This document shows positions 45,001-55,912 of a DNA stretch of 64,000 nucleotides, piece by piece. Below the pieces are notes generated by a model, which was not told the origin of the DNA, did not search any database, and worked only from the letters and a program-made list of their open reading frames with translations. Source of the stretch: Primulina eburnea (Eukaryota; Streptophyta; Magnoliopsida; Lamiales; Gesneriaceae); the NCBI RefSeq assembly GCF_022965805.1, contig NC_133108.1:18426056-18490055 (forward strand). The letters are read 5' to 3'. The translations under genes and the position numbers were made by a program. Each line of letters starts with the position of its first letter. The stretch's first letter is position 1.

Positions 45001-46009
45001 TGCTGTGACATTCCTTGTTCTTTATGTTGATGACATTCTACTCATTGGGAATGATGTAGGAATGTTGCAATCAACAAAGATATGGTTAGCAAGTAAGTTC
45101 TCAATGCAGGACTTGGGTGAAGCATCTTTTGTATTGGGAATACAGATCTATAGAGATAGATCAAGAAGATTGCTTGGTCTCACCCAGTCCACATACATTG
45201 ATACCATCGTGAAGCGGTTCTCGATGGATGAGTCCAAGAGAGGACATCTACCAATGTGTCATGGCGTGTCCCTATCCAAGTCTATGTCTCCCAAGACTGA
45301 TTCAGAGATAGCGGCGATGACACGAATTCCGTATGCTTCGGCTATTGGTAGTATTATGTATGGGATGATATCTACACGTCCTGACGTGGCATTTGCACTA
45401 AGTGTAGTGAGTAGATATCAATCCAACCCTGGTCTTCCACACTGGAAAGCTGTGAAAGACATCCTCAAGTATTTGAGAAGGACCAATAAGTTGTTTTTGG
45501 TCTATGGGGGTGGAGAACTAAAATTGGAAGGCTATACCGACTCTAGCTTCCAAAGCGATGTTGATGACTCGAAGTCAACCTCCGGATTCATATTCATGCT
45601 CAATGGTGGTGCTGTCTCTTGGAAGAGTTCCAAGCAAGACAGTACTGCGGATTCCACCACTGAGGCAGAATACATTGCTGCATCGGCTGCAGCAAAGGAG
45701 GCTGTTTGGATTAGGAATTTCGTCCAAGAGTTGGGCGTCATTCCAAATGGAGTTGCTCCTATCCCGGTGATGTGCGACAACACGGGAGCCATAGCTCAGG
45801 CGAAGGAGCCAAGGTCTCATCAGAAGTCCAAACACGTATTGAGAGAGTACCACATCCTCAGAGAGATCGTGGAAAGAGGAGATGTCGTGATTGACAAAGT
45901 CGGCTCCGCAGAAAATGTTGCTGATCCACTAACTAAGCCTTTACCAGGACCATCGTTCGAGAAGCATCTCGAATCAATGGGTCTAAAGCATATAGGTAGT
46001 TGGCTCTAG
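42077..46009 (+). CDS. Copia gag-pol polyprotein (E1)
   Basis: 1,310 residues in one frame, the full length for a plant Copia element. Start at MSSIRNPFSVILEKHILTGP, after the pyrimidine-cag tract. Order: gag with zinc knuckle CHHCKKPGHWRRNC (about 258-271), aspartic protease WVLDTGCGSHLC (about 297-308), integrase zinc-binding HARLGH...CESCLKG (about 440-480), core D in HTDVCGP (about 502), D in SDRGGEY (about 566) and E in ERRNRTL (about 601), RT with TFSPVAMFKSIR (about 870) and YVDDILLIGND (about 983), RNase H with [10 protein letters not shown] (about 1152), TEAEYIA and CDNTGA. The order PR-IN-RT-RH is the Copia signature. The residue after LVAK is Arg rather than the Gly seen in E2, a conserved RT position. 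Otherwise it appears intact and could supply proteins to related copies. Confidence 0.96.
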   Translation: MSSIRNPFSVILEKHILTGPNYITWLRNLKIVLNSEKIAYTLTEAPPAEAPIGCTPEELQTYKDWCDHDLKAKCYMQASMNDELQRRFEDAKNAADIHMHLKELFGEQTRPLRHATVKELITLRMRDGTSVHEHGLKLIGLVDKLVGMDLILPSELTTDVLLLSLPSSFDPFVVNFNMNKLEPSLEELVNMLVTFESTIKKEKQVLFVGSSSGTKTGPPGKGKKRSFQRTKKSEPLKRQTSSPVVAAAPVKAEKTVDICHHCKKPGHWRRNCREYLAQKGSAKGMFFIEVNISINSTSWVLDTGCGSHLCNDLQVMGRSRRLREGETFLRMGNGARVAAKAIGDVCLILNNDFKFVLRDVLFVPDLIKNIISIPMLDIDGYSCLFGKGVCNIYKNECLVGTGELENNLYTLKLKDIPLNNVQTITTTNKRKQDTLNSAQLWHARLGHISLRRMNKLVGVGMFDMSDINALTTCESCLKGKMTKIPFKGHAERAKGLLDLIHTDVCGPLSITTKHGHAYFITFTDDHSRYGYVYLMKYKSEAFERFKEFRSEVENQLGRSIKTLRSDRGGEYLSAEFQEYLRENGILSQWTPPATPQLNGVSERRNRTLMDMVRSMMGFTELPPSFWGYALETAAMLLNNVHTKAVDKTPYEIWMGKPPKYSYLRIWGCPAYVKQRVGDKLDSRSILCYFVGYPRNSIGYYFYHPQEAKVFVSRNATFLEKEFLLDRKGEMIELEEVRETPTVVEPTPEKPSEEIQAPRRTERVSRPPVRYGLLLEEGHDEPNLGCDPRTFKEALSDADSSKWLEAMESEMNSMHSNQVWNLVDPPEGIVPIGCKWIYKRKLGADGKVLTFKARLVAKRYTQRQGVDYEETFSPVAMFKSIRILLAIAAWYDYEIWQMDVKTAFLNGDIKEEIYMSQPEGFTSIGSEHMVCKLQRSIYGLKQASRSWNLRFDSTIKEFGFTKNPEEPCVYKKVSGSAVTFLVLYVDDILLIGNDVGMLQSTKIWLASKFSMQDLGEASFVLGIQIYRDRSRRLLGLTQSTYIDTIVKRFSMDESKRGHLPMCHGVSLSKSMSPKTDSEIAAMTRIPYASAIGSIMYGMISTRPDVAFALSVVSRYQSNPGLPHWKAVKDILKYLRRTNKLFLVYGGGELKLEGYTDSSFQSDVDDSKSTSGFIFMLNGGAVSWKSSKQDSTADSTTEAEYIAASAAAKEAVWIRNFVQELGVIPNGVAPIPVMCDNTGAIAQAKEPRSHQKSKHVLREYHILREIVERGDVVIDKVGSAENVADPLTKPLPGPSFEKHLESMGLKHIGSWL

Positions 46010-46023
46010 TGCAAGTGGGAGAT
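46010..46023 (+). promoter_or_regulatory. Copia polypurine tract (E1)
   Basis: tgcaagtgggagat lies between the pol stop and LTR B. The last two bases (at) precede the LTR end, relevant to the D|E junction. Confidence 0.82.
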
Positions 46024-48090
46024 TGTTAGAGTAGGTGCACGTCGAGCCAAGTGTTGGCCGACTGTTCACAATGAAACTCTTTGTATAAACGATCTTTATT
46101 TTAATAATATTTCAATTTATTAATTTGGCGCATCTTTATCTTTATACCCATGCTTGTTGCATAGATAAAGTCCTTGAATATACAAATAGTAGAAAGAATA
46201 TGAGATGCTCATATGATGAGTATCATGAAACTCATATTTGGAATACTGTATATTCTAAACCGTTCCTAGTCGATTCAGCCGCCACTAAGAAGGATAAAGG
46301 CCGCTCGAGTTAGAGACTAGTATCTGCGATGTGAGTACCATGTTTCATTGGTAGGGGACATTGTGATGTCCGAGCATGCAGATAGGTGCTCCTGGTAGAG
46401 TGCACTGAACAACCCTCTATAAAGGACTTTCCAAGTGGTTCTCACTTATCGAGTGGAAAAGTCCTAGTTTATGGTTGTACACCATTAGTCCTTATGACCC
46501 GGGACAACATTGAGACTCTATATGCTAGCGTTTCACTTTGACTTGTTTACCGACTCTTATGGGGTCATCAGGTGGCAAGGTTGGGTGTTACGGCGAAACA
46601 TATAGGAGTCGATGCATTGTAGTCGGGGATTCACCGCTTACCTACGGGTATGGATATCCTATGTGTTTTTCATGTATGTGTGGGTTGAAATCTCTGATCA
46701 GAGTATGGTGGTAATTATGAAAGGGGTTTCATAAATTACACCATCGATGCAACCACAACATGACACATAGTATCGATTCATTGACAACTCTCGATAAACC
46801 AATAGTTGTCGAATCGGTCGGGATATATGAGTTGAAGGGACCGTACTGTACGCTAACCATAATTGAATGGTTCTTGCAGGCACTATCATGTGATACCTAG
46901 GGAATCACGTAAGCGATGCTGCTAGGCGTTTAACGTGATTGGTTGGGTACTATCAGACTTGAGTTCTGACGTTCTTACTATCAAGGAGTTAATAAGTAAG
47001 AATGGAGCAATTGGGGTATGCTCGAATAAGGACATGCTTAGTCCGAATCACATAGAGATGTGAACCCACGGCTAGTTGTATCAATGAACTATTGAGGGCC
47101 ACACAAGTACTGGCTTTGTAAATCCCGATGAGAAGTAAAATAGTTCAATGTGTTGAACGGCTTATAAATGTGTTTATAAGCGTTAAGAAAAATAGAAGTA
47201 TGACTTCTAAGAGAGAAATATAAATTTTAATTTATGGAAGTGTTCCTAAGATTAAAATTTGGCCAAGTAAATAATGTAGTTGAAAATTGTGATTTTCATA
47301 AACATTATTGTGGACTAAATAAAATTAATTCAAGTGTTGAATTAATTAAACACTAGTAGACCTAGTAGAGTCTAAATAATTAAATTAATTCAAGTGTTGA
47401 ATTAATTAAATAATATTGAGTCTTGTAGAGCTCAATTAAAATAATTATTTAACTAGTGGGACTTGAATAAATTCAAGTAGTATTTAATTAATCTCAAATG
47501 TGTTTGAGATAATTAAAATTTAGTCTAAGGTTTTTAATGTGTTAAAAACTATATTGTATGCATGTCATTCTAGGGTTTGCATGCTTTGGGGAGGTGAAGG
47601 GTTGGAGACTAGGCATGCAACTTTTTGTTGCTTTTGAGAGTTGCTTTTCTCACAACCTAGACTAAACTTCTCTCCCTCATTGATACTCTACCTTGGCCGA
47701 AAAATTGGGGCTTTTTCTCTCAAATATTTTTCTTCTTTGTTCTTCATTTTTGTTGGAGAAACAAAAATCTTTTCATTGAAAAATCTTCTAGTTTTTCTAG
47801 TGCAAAACTAGAAGGGGTTTACCTAGCTTGTGGTGGGCCTTATTTTGGAAGGAAAGGAGGTTGAGCTTGTAGACTTGTCTTCCATTTGAAAAGCTTTGTT
47901 GTTCACAACAAAGTTGGTGCCATCATCAACTCTAAGGAGTTGATAGGTAAATTTCTACAAACATCCTATGCATGTTTTTGATTTCTTGTAAATATTGCAC
48001 AAAATATATGAGGGGGCCGAAATATATGCTCTAAAATTTTAATTTTTCGCTTCCGTTGCGTTTCCGGCCTCCGTAACCGGTCCGCTTTCG
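46024..48090 (+). repeat. Copia LTR B (3' LTR of E1)
   Basis: 2,067 bp, ends tttcg like LTR A. It has private changes (for example aactattgagg, gagttaataag). Confidence 0.95.
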
Positions 48091-48092
48091 AG
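48091..48092 (+). other. LTR B | LTR C junction
   Basis: After tttcg come the two bases ag, the same two that normally separate LTR and PBS, then tgcacgtcgagcc, which is the LTR from its 13th base. The first 12 bases of LTR C (tgttagagtagg) are missing. Confidence 0.88.
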
Positions 48093-50147
48093 TGCACGTC
48101 GAGCCAAGTGTTGGCCGACTGTTCACAATGAAACTCTTTGTATAAACGATCTTTATTTTAATAATATTTCAATTTATTAATTTGGCGCATCTTTATCTTT
48201 ATACCCATGCTTGTTGCATAGATAAAGTCCTTGAATATACAAATAGTAGAAAGAATATGAGATGCTCATATGATGAGTATCATGAAACTCATATTTGGAA
48301 TACTGTATATTCTAAACCGTTCCTAGTCGATTTAGCCGCCACTAAGAAGGATAAAGGCCGCTCGAGTTAGAGACTAGTATCTGCGATGTGAGTACCATGT
48401 TTCATTGGTAGGGGACATTGTGATGTCCGAGCATGCAGATAGGTGCTCCTGGTAGAGTGCACTGAACAACCCTCTATAAAGGACTTTCCAAGTGGTTCTC
48501 ACTTATCGAGTGGAAAAGTCCTAGTTTATGGTTGTACACCATTAGTCCTTATGACCCGGGACAACATTGAGACTCTATATGCTAGCGTTTCACTTTGACT
48601 TGTTTACCGACTCTTATGGGGTCATCAGGTGGCAAGGTTGGGTGTTACGGCGAAACATATAGGAGTCAATGCATTGTAGTCGGGGATTCACCGCTTACCT
48701 ACGGGTATGGATATCCTATGTGTTTTTCATGTATGTGTGGGTTGAAATCTCTGATCAGAGTATGGTGGTAATTATGAAAGGGGTTTCATAAATTACACCA
48801 TCGATGCAACCACAACATGACACATAGTATCGATTCATTGACAACTCTCGATAAACCAATAGTTGTCGAATCGGTCGGGATATATGAGTTGAAGGGACCG
48901 TACTGTACGCTAACCATAATTGAATGGTTCTTGCAGGCACTATCATGTGATACCTAGGGAATCACGTAAGCGATGCTGCTAGGCGTTTAACGTGATTGGT
49001 TGGGTACTATCAGACTTGAGTTCTGACGTTCTTACTATCAAGGAGTTGATAAGTAAGAATGGAGCAATTGGGGTATGCTCGAATAAGGACATGCTTAGTC
49101 CGAATCACATAGAGATGTGAACCCACGGCTAGTTGTATCAATGAACCATTGAGGGCCACACAAGTACTGGCTTTGTAAATCCCGATGAGAAGTAAAATAG
49201 TTCAATGTGTTGAACGGCTTATAAATGTGTTTATAAGCGTTAAGAAAAATAGAAGTATGACTTCTAAGAGAGAAATATAAATTTTAATTTATGGAAGTGT
49301 TCCTAAGATTAAAATTTGGCCAAGTAAATAATGTAGTTGAAAATTGTGATTTTCATAAACATTATTGTGGACTAAATAAAATTAATTCAAGTGTTGAATT
49401 AATTAAACACTAGTAGACCTAGTAGAGTCTAAATAATTAAATTAATTCAAGTGTTGAATTAATTAAATAATATTGAGTCTTGTAGAGCTCAATTAAAATA
49501 ATTATTTAACTAGTGGGACTTGAATAAATTCAAGTAGTATTTAATTAATCTCAAATGTGTTTGAGATAATTAAAATTTAGTCTAAGGTTTTTAATGTGTT
49601 AAAAACTATATTGTATGCATGTCATTCTAGGGTTTGCATGCTTTGGGGAGGTGAAGGGTTGGAGACTAGGCATGCAACTTTTTGTTGCTTTTGAGAGTTG
49701 CTTTTCTCACAACCTAGACTCAACTTCTCTCCCTCATTTGATACTCTACCTTGGCCGAAAAATTGGGGCTTTTTCTCTCAAATATTTTTCTTCTTTGTTC
49801 TTCATTTTTTTTGGAGAAACAAAAATCTTTTCATTGAAAAATCTTCTAGTTTTTCTAGTGCAAAACTAGAAGGGGTTTACCTAGCTTGTGGTGGGCCTTA
49901 TTTTGGAAGGAAAGGAGGTTGAGCTTGTAGACTTGTCTTCCATTTGAAGAGCTTTGTTGTTCACAACAAAGTTGGTGCCATCATCAACTCTAAGGAGTTG
50001 ATAGGTAAATTTCTACAAACATCCTATGCATGTTTTGATTTCTTGTAAATATTGCACAAAATATATGAGGGGGCCGAAATATATGCTCTAAAATTTTAAT
50101 TTTTCGCTTCCGTTGCGTTTCCGGCCTCCGTAACCGGTCCGCTTTCA
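48093..50147 (+). repeat. Copia LTR C (5' LTR of E2)
   Basis: Lacks the first 12 bases of the family LTR; ends gctttca at 50147, followed by ag and the primer site. Confidence 0.93.
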
Positions 50148-51965
50148 AGTGGTATCCGAGCTAAGGTTACGGTTTTTGTGCTATATTTACGTAATATTGT
50201 ATTGAGATCGATTTCTAACCGCTTGAGAATTTTTGGGTGCAAGATTTGAAAGGGCCGAAAATATTTTACAAAAAAAAAAAAAAATTTTTCGGGCAGCCGA
50301 GGGGCTGCCCGAATGGGCTGCCCGAAAATTTCGGGCAGCCGAGGGGCAGCCCAAGGGGCTGCCCGAAATGTACAGATTTTAAAATAAAAAAAAAAAAAAA
50401 ATTTTTTTGTTGCCGGAATCCGGCGACGGAGCTCCGGCGACGGCGATGACGGCTAGGGTTTCCAAAAGTGTTTTGGACAATCTTAGTGTCATGGGCCTTG
50501 AGTTGTTGGGCCATTAGATGGTCAACATAATTTTGTGAAATTTAAATAGGCCAAGCTATTTTTGGTGAAAAATGAGTTTTGGGCCCTTAAGTTTAAATTT
50601 ACAATTGTTGTACATATTTTCTCATAAAATAAATAATTGAAGTAGGACTTTAATTATTTATAGTAAATTGTGATTTACAAGAAATTCGATTATAAATAAA
50701 TTAATTTGAAAGTACACAAAGGTGTTTGTATACTTTGTTGATTTAATTTATAATTGTGGCGGTTAGTGATTGGATCAAGATATATAATATTGGATCAATT
50801 AATTATAGTGATAATTGATTGATGGTGTATGATATGTGATATTATGCATGAAGGATGATCAAAAGCCCAAGCCCAATTTGCTAGGTGTATGCTAGGATAT
50901 TTGTGTTGTATGATTGTAATAATTATCAATTTATAAAGTGGGCTTGGTTTATGGCCCGTTCCCACCCCATGAGATGTATCCCTATGTGCCATGGATATTT
51001 AATTGTAAATATTAGAATAGGGGAAGATCAAGATTGGAAGATGGTGGCCTTGGTGATTATGAAGATCGAAGATATGTAATATTGGATGCTAATGTAATAA
51101 TTTAGTTGCATTGCATCCCTGCATTTACCCTAGGATTGGACCTAGGCCCGTGTTTGGCTCACACGGGCCATTAGTTTTGGGGCGATTGATCATCCTTGTA
51201 CTGTTTTCTATTTATAATATATGCATGATATGTTATAAATAATGAATATGTGCGTTATTATTATTATAATAACAAAGTTGCATGAATCCGGCAAACATAC
51301 GATCAAACATGGCGAGCTTTTAAAATAAAATTAATGATGAGACCTTTCAAAATTAAAAACCCTCATTTTGAATAAGATTCAAAATTAATATCAAGTCCGA
51401 AAAGGGGAATTATAAATTTGTTTATAATTTCCTTGTCTTCCATCGACAATGGATGCATGATGAACGCTACCCGTACTCGGGGCTCGGCTCATATTATTGA
51501 GGGGGCCCTGGGTGCCGGAAAGCTGTGACATCCATTGACATGGTGATGTGAACTACGTGGAACTCCCATGATTTCGGCTCATATTATTGAGGGAACTCAT
51601 GGCAACCGTCCATTAAGGTTCAATATCGATGGGTTAGGCTTGACACGTAAAGATGAACGACGTCATATTATTGGGTCCTAATCAAACGTGAGACAAAAGA
51701 ATACGTAGAGGATTGCATAGCGATGCAATTGGAAACTACCTTTTAGGAGTTGTGATGGCCGATATTATTCGGGATCACAATTCGCTAATTGGACCTTACG
51801 TACCTACTGAGGAAAGTGTTTCCCGTTTTCACTAGAGGGTAGTGAAAATGTCAAAACAGTGGGAGCGATTATTTATAAAGTAAAAGTCCAAACTTTATAT
51901 CTTATTAAATATTTTAAAATAGTCATTAACATTTATCTGTTTTACTTTTCAGTACAATCTTTGAC
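50148..51965 (+). other. Copia E2 leader
   Basis: No gene. PBS at 50150; GC hairpin cluster 50288-50369 between A-runs; ccggaatccggcgacggag segment with an extra 15 bp over E1; four spaced atattatt motifs at the same offsets as in E1; acceptor-like cag at about 51952. Confidence 0.8.
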
Positions 51966-54900
51966 ATGTCATCAATTCGCAACCCGTTTTCGGTCATTCT
52001 CGAAAAACACATTCTAACCGGACCAAACTATATCACTTGGCTAAGAAATTTAAAGATTGTCCTAAACTCGGAGAAGATCGCATATACACTTACTGAGGCG
52101 CCCCCTGCTGAGGCTCCTATAGGCTGCACTCCTGAGGAATTGCAGACCTACAAGGATTGGTGCGACCATGACTTGAAGGCGAAGTGTTATATGCAGGCTT
52201 CGATGAACGATGAGCTGCAAAGGCGATTCGAGGATGCTAAGAATGCTGCTGACATTCATATGCACCTCAAGGAGCTCTTCGGTGAGCAGACTCGGCCTTT
52301 GAGGCATGCCACAGTGAAGGAGCTCATCACTTTACGCATGCGAGATGGGACTTCGGTCCATGAGCATGGCCTAAAGTTGATTGGGCTCGTGGACAAGCTC
52401 GTAGGCATGGATTTGATCTTGCCATCGGAGTTGACCACGGATGTGTTGCTGTTGTCACTGCCCAGCTCTTTCGATCCTTTTGTCGTGAACTTCAACATGA
52501 ACAAGCTTGAGCCCAGCCTTGAAGAGTTGGTGAACATGCTTGTGACCTTTGAGTCCACGATCAAGAAGGAGAAGCAGGTTCTTTTTGTGGGCTCTTCATC
52601 TGGCACGAAGACCGGTCCACCTGGGAAGGGAAAGAAGCGTTCTTTCCAGCGTACCAAGAAGAGCGAGCCCTTGAAGAGGCAGACTTCGAGTCCCGTAGTG
52701 GCAGCCGCGCCAGTGAAGGCTGAAAAGACTGTTGACATCTGTCACCACTGCAAGAAGCCTGGACATTGGAGGCGTAACTGCAGGGAATATCTTGCGCAGA
52801 AGGGTTCTGCCAAAGGTATGTTCTTTATTGAAGTAAATATCTCGATTAACTCTACTTCTTGGGTATTGGATACCGGCTGTGGCTCACATCTCTGTAACGA
52901 TTTGCAGGTGATGGGAAGAAGTAGAAGGCTCCGAGAGGGTGAGACCTTCTTAAGGATGGGCAATGGAGCAAGAGTTGCTGCCAAGGCCATAGGAGATGTT
53001 TGTTTAATTTTGAACAATGATTTTAAGTTTGTATTAAGAGATGTTTTATTTGTACCAGACTTGATTAAAAACATTATTTCCATTCCTATGCTTGATATTG
53101 ATGGATATTCTTGTTTATTTGGCAAAGGTGTTTGCAATATTTACAAGAATGAATGTTTAGTTGGTACCGGTGAACTTGAAAACAATCTCTACACCTTAAA
53201 ATTAAAAGATATTCCACTTAACAATGTCCAAACGATAACAACAACAAATAAGCGCAAACAAGATACTCTTAATTCGGCACAATTATGGCATGCTCGATTA
53301 GGTCATATATCCCTAAGAAGGATGAACAAGTTAGTGGGAGTTGGCATGTTTGATATGTCCGATATTAATGCTCTCACGACTTGTGAATCCTGTCTAAAAG
53401 GAAAGATGACCAAAATTCCCTTTAAGGGCCATGCGGAGCGAGCCAAAGGGTTATTGGATTTGATCCATACCGATGTGTGCGGTCCGCTTAGCATCACCAC
53501 TAAGCATGGACATGCCTACTTCATCACCTTTACCGATGACCATTCGAGGTATGGGTATGTGTATTTGATGAAATACAAGTCTGAAGCCTTTGAAAGGTTC
53601 AAAGAATTCAGAAGTGAAGTAGAGAATCAATTGGGACGAAGCATCAAGACACTTCGATCGGATCGAGGTGGTGAGTACTTGAGTGCCGAGTTCCAAGAGT
53701 ATCTTAGAGAGAATGGGATTCTCTCGCAGTGGACTCCGCCCGCTACACCACAGTTGAATGGTGTTTCGGAGCGTCGTAACCGGACTTTGATGGACATGGT
53801 TCGGTCTATGATGGGGTTCACGGAGTTGCCGCCATCCTTTTGGGGATATGCGCTTGAAACAGCGGCAATGTTGTTGAACAATGTCCATACAAAGGCAGTT
53901 GACAAGACTCCATATGAGATATGGATGGGTAAGCCTCCCAAGTATTCTTATCTTAGAATATGGGGGTGTCCTGCTTATGTGAAGCAGACAGTGGGAGATA
54001 AATTGGATAGTCGATCCATTTTATGCTACTTTGTGGGATATCCAAGGAATTCAATTGGATATTACTTCTATCATCCCCAAGAAGCAAAGGTGTTTGTTTC
54101 TAGGAACGCAACTTTTTTGGAAAAGGAATTTCTATTAGATAGAAAAGGCGAGATGATAGAACTCGAAGAGGTTCGAGAGACACCCACAGTTGTAGAACCC
54201 ACACCCGAGAAGCCAAGTGAGGAGATACAAGCTCCTAGAAGAACCGAGAGAGTCTCGAGACCACCTGTGAGGTATGGTCTGCTTCTTGAAGAGGGCCATG
54301 ATGAGCCTAACCTTGGATGTGATCCAAGGACTTTCAAGGAAGCGTTATCGGATGCCGATTCATCCAAGTGGCTTGAAGCAATGGAATCTGAGATGAATTC
54401 CATGCATTCGAACCAAGTGTGGAATCTCGTGGATCCACCTGAGGGAATTGTTCCCATAGGGTGTAAATGGATTTACAAGAGGAAACTTGGGGCGGATGGG
54501 AAGGTATTGACCTTCAAGGCGCGATTGGTAGCAAAAGGGTATACTCAAAGGCAAGGTGTTGACTATGAGGAAACCTTTTCTCCAGTTGCGATGTTCAAGT
54601 CCATTAGGATATTGCTAGCCATAGCTGCATGGTATGACTATGAGATATGGCAGATGGATGTTAAGACAGCCTTCCTTAATGGGGATATTAAGGAAGAAAT
54701 TTACATGTCTCAACCTGAGGGTTTCACATCTATCGGAAGTGAGCATATGGTATGCAAACTTCAAAGATCTATTTATGGTCTTAAGCAGGCATCGAGGAGT
54801 TGGAACCTCAGATTCGATAGTACAATCAAAGAGTTTGGTTTTACTAAGAATCCTGAGGAACCCTGTGTGTATAAGAAGGTCAGTGGGAGTGCTGTGACAT

Positions 54901-55898
54901 TCCTTGTTCTTTATGTTGATGACATTCTACTCATTGGGAATGATGTAGGAATGTTGCAATCAACAAAGATATGGTTAGCAAGTAAGTTCTCAATGCAGGA
55001 CTTGGGTGAAGCATCTTTTGTATTGGGAATACAGATCTATAGAGATAGATCAAGAAGATTGCTTGGTCTCACCCAGTCCACATACATTGATACCATCGTG
55101 AAGCGGTTCTCGATGGATGAGTCCAAGAGAGGACATCTACCAATGTGTCATGGCGTGTCCCTATCCAAGTCTATGTCTCCCAAGACTGATTCAGAGATAG
55201 CGGCGATGACACGAATTCCGTATGCTTCGGCTATTGGTAGTATTATGTATGGGATGATATCTACACGTCCTGACGTGGCATTTGCACTAAGTGTAGTGAG
55301 TAGATATCAATCCAACCCTGGTCTTCCACACTGGAAAGCTGTGAAAGACATCCTCAAGTATTTGAGAAGGACCAATAAGTTGTTTTTGGTCTATGGGGGT
55401 GGAGAACTAAAATTGGAAGGCTATACCGACTCTAGCTTCCAAAGCGATGTTGATGACTCGAAGTCAACCTCCGGATTCATATTCATGCTCAATGGTGGTG
55501 CTGTCTCTTGGAAGAGTTCCAAGCAAGACAGTACTGCGGATTCCACCACTGAGGCAGAATACATTGCTGCATCGGCTGCAGCAAAGGAGGCTGTTTGGAT
55601 TAGGAATTTCGTCCAAGAGTTGGGCGTCATTCCAAATGGAGTTGCTCCTATCCCGGTGATGTGCGACAACACGGGAGCCATAGCTCAGGCGAAGGAGCCA
55701 AGGTCTCATCAGAAGTCCAAACACGTATTGAGAGAGTACCACATCCTCAGAGAGATCGTGGAAAGAGGAGATGTCGTGATTGACAAAGTCGGCTCTGCAG
55801 AAAATGTTGCTGATCCACTAACTAAGCCTTTACCAGGACCATCGTTCGAGAAGCATCGCGAATCAATGGGTCTAAAGCATATAGGTAGTTGGCTCTAG
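51966..55898 (+). CDS. Copia gag-pol polyprotein (E2)
   Basis: 1,310 residues, same frame length and domain order as the E1 protein (zinc knuckle, DTG protease, HHCC and D,D,E integrase, RT with YVDDILLIGND, RNase H). By my comparison it differs at only three residues: Thr for Arg in VKQ(T)VGDK, Gly for Arg in LVAK(G)YTQR, and Arg for Leu in the last segment (EKH(R)ESMG). Here the RT motif has the usual Gly, so E2 is the best candidate for an active copy in the window. It is flanked by LTRs C and D; the truncated start of LTR C may impair a new integration or promoter use, though LTR D is complete. Confidence 0.96.
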   Translation: MSSIRNPFSVILEKHILTGPNYITWLRNLKIVLNSEKIAYTLTEAPPAEAPIGCTPEELQTYKDWCDHDLKAKCYMQASMNDELQRRFEDAKNAADIHMHLKELFGEQTRPLRHATVKELITLRMRDGTSVHEHGLKLIGLVDKLVGMDLILPSELTTDVLLLSLPSSFDPFVVNFNMNKLEPSLEELVNMLVTFESTIKKEKQVLFVGSSSGTKTGPPGKGKKRSFQRTKKSEPLKRQTSSPVVAAAPVKAEKTVDICHHCKKPGHWRRNCREYLAQKGSAKGMFFIEVNISINSTSWVLDTGCGSHLCNDLQVMGRSRRLREGETFLRMGNGARVAAKAIGDVCLILNNDFKFVLRDVLFVPDLIKNIISIPMLDIDGYSCLFGKGVCNIYKNECLVGTGELENNLYTLKLKDIPLNNVQTITTTNKRKQDTLNSAQLWHARLGHISLRRMNKLVGVGMFDMSDINALTTCESCLKGKMTKIPFKGHAERAKGLLDLIHTDVCGPLSITTKHGHAYFITFTDDHSRYGYVYLMKYKSEAFERFKEFRSEVENQLGRSIKTLRSDRGGEYLSAEFQEYLRENGILSQWTPPATPQLNGVSERRNRTLMDMVRSMMGFTELPPSFWGYALETAAMLLNNVHTKAVDKTPYEIWMGKPPKYSYLRIWGCPAYVKQTVGDKLDSRSILCYFVGYPRNSIGYYFYHPQEAKVFVSRNATFLEKEFLLDRKGEMIELEEVRETPTVVEPTPEKPSEEIQAPRRTERVSRPPVRYGLLLEEGHDEPNLGCDPRTFKEALSDADSSKWLEAMESEMNSMHSNQVWNLVDPPEGIVPIGCKWIYKRKLGADGKVLTFKARLVAKGYTQRQGVDYEETFSPVAMFKSIRILLAIAAWYDYEIWQMDVKTAFLNGDIKEEIYMSQPEGFTSIGSEHMVCKLQRSIYGLKQASRSWNLRFDSTIKEFGFTKNPEEPCVYKKVSGSAVTFLVLYVDDILLIGNDVGMLQSTKIWLASKFSMQDLGEASFVLGIQIYRDRSRRLLGLTQSTYIDTIVKRFSMDESKRGHLPMCHGVSLSKSMSPKTDSEIAAMTRIPYASAIGSIMYGMISTRPDVAFALSVVSRYQSNPGLPHWKAVKDILKYLRRTNKLFLVYGGGELKLEGYTDSSFQSDVDDSKSTSGFIFMLNGGAVSWKSSKQDSTADSTTEAEYIAASAAAKEAVWIRNFVQELGVIPNGVAPIPVMCDNTGAIAQAKEPRSHQKSKHVLREYHILREIVERGDVVIDKVGSAENVADPLTKPLPGPSFEKHRESMGLKHIGSWL

Positions 55899-55912
55899 TG
55901 CAAGTGGGAGAT
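55899..55912 (+). promoter_or_regulatory. Copia polypurine tract (E2)
   Basis: tgcaagtgggagat, identical to E1, next to LTR D. Confidence 0.82.

Larger units (their letters stand above)
38248..48090 (+). mobile_element. Copia element E1 of the array
   Basis: LTR A (38248-40314), leader, gag-pol and LTR B (46024-48090). Both LTRs end tttcg, share a run of five T near 40190/47966 and 'ttttgttgg' in the U5, so they are a matched pair. It is preceded by agcat (38243-38247), the candidate TSD; its partner must lie beyond the window. E1 is followed not by target DNA but by two bases (ag) and the next LTR. Confidence 0.93.

Noticed and set aside
42173..45853. Antisense open frames of 80-160 codons across the Copia gag-pol
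   Set aside because: They follow the sense frame's codon pattern, repeat in E2 and E3 because those are copies, and show no recognisable domain.
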